From: Desulfovibrio desulfuricans
Lineage (GTDB): Bacteria; Desulfobacterota; Desulfovibrionia; Desulfovibrionales; Desulfovibrionaceae
Assembly (NCBI RefSeq): GCF_004801255.1
Contig: NZ_CP036295.1
Location: 2,058,001 to 2,122,000, forward strand
Length of the DNA: 64,000 nt
Reading direction: 5' to 3'
Shown here: piece after piece, positions 63,912 to 64,000 of the stretch
Layout of the letters: each line of letters opens with the position of its first letter
Numbering within the stretch: position 1 is the stretch's first letter
Notes under the pieces: generated by a model
Seen by the model: only the letters and a program-made list of their open reading frames with translations
Told to the model about the DNA's origin: nothing
Databases searched by the model: none
Position numbers and translations under genes: made by a program

Positions 63912-64000
63912 CTAGCGCAATATCTTGTACAGAAAGTTGCACACGCCCTGGATAAGCAGCACGAGAAGACAAAGGATAATGACCGAATACACCATGATAT
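63912..64000 (-). CDS. metI: Methionine ABC transporter permease MetI, C-terminal end
   Basis: Only the last 28 codons are present. They encode a hydrophobic helix ending QGVCNFLYKILR before TAG, like the last membrane segment and tail of MetI. Its place directly upstream of metQ supports the assignment. Confidence 0.8.
   Translation of the reverse strand, partial: IMVYSVIILCLLVLLIQGVCNFLYKILR

Noticed and set aside
1-64000. CRISPR arrays, prophage or toxin-antitoxin modules
   Set aside because: No regularly spaced repeats, phage structural genes or recognisable toxin pairs were seen in the window.

Overview
The window reads as a chromosomal segment of a moderately high-GC, Gram-negative anaerobe, most likely a member of the Desulfovibrionaceae. 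This is an inference from the porin type, the anaerobic flavoprotein and radical-dehydratase chemistry, the chemoreceptor style and the mix of housekeeping genes; no rRNA or taxon-defining gene is present. Three copies of one IS481-family element occur: the end of one at the left edge, an intact one near 54.7-55.7 kb and a decayed one at 57.8-58.8 kb. All sit on CTAG-containing targets. A fourth, older transposase relic lies near 37.2 kb.

0.5-8.4 kb: tilS, then an NfrB-NfrA-DUF4434 operon. NfrB is an inner-membrane processive glycosyltransferase fused to MshEN (cyclic-di-GMP-binding type) repeats; NfrA is a TPR plus beta-barrel outer-membrane protein. Together they look like a c-di-GMP-controlled exopolysaccharide secretion system. 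9.6-12 kb: a GntR/FCD regulator converges on a porin.

12-38.5 kb is the most interesting part, an apparent 2-hydroxy-acid island. On the minus strand, running away from an AT-rich 1-kb control region at 25.8-26.85 kb, are an acyl-CoA synthetase, a class III CoA-transferase, a 2-hydroxyacyl-CoA dehydratase activator with its two dehydratase subunits, a YkvI-type transporter, an acyl-CoA dehydrogenase, an OFA-type MFS carrier and FixABCX. On the plus strand are an MFS acid transporter, a LarA-like nickel-pincer racemase/epimerase, a chemoreceptor, LarC (lacking its usual C-terminal domain), LarB and a D-2-hydroxyacid dehydrogenase. Further right is an FMN-dependent 2-hydroxyacid-oxidising enzyme on the minus strand. 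The control region holds three copies of ATTGTCGACAAT (one inside a 34-bp perfect palindrome) and one ATTGTATACAAT, as expected for operators of a GntR/FCD-type repressor. The genes suggest this route: import a 2-hydroxy acid, racemise it to the R form or make it from a 2-oxo acid, form the CoA thioester, dehydrate it by the radical mechanism, then reduce the enoyl-CoA through acyl-CoA dehydrogenase and ETF. This resembles the acrylate or reductive Stickland pathways of clostridia. The substrate cannot be read from sequence.

39-54.6 kb is mostly core: a ProX/YbaK deacylase, polA, an Mla-type lipid transport operon ending in a translationally coupled HD-GYP response regulator, a LysR/carboxymuconolactone decarboxylase divergent pair, grpE, hisD, purC, fabI, a 46-residue membrane protein, tRNA-Ser(GGA) and a PAP2 phosphatase. 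55.7-64 kb: small hypothetical genes, an RRM RNA-binding protein, an ArsR-permease-thioredoxin metal/metalloid-type cluster with an apparently leaderless regulator mRNA, an acyltransferase, a membrane protein, a YgdI-type lipoprotein, and metQ followed by the end of metI.
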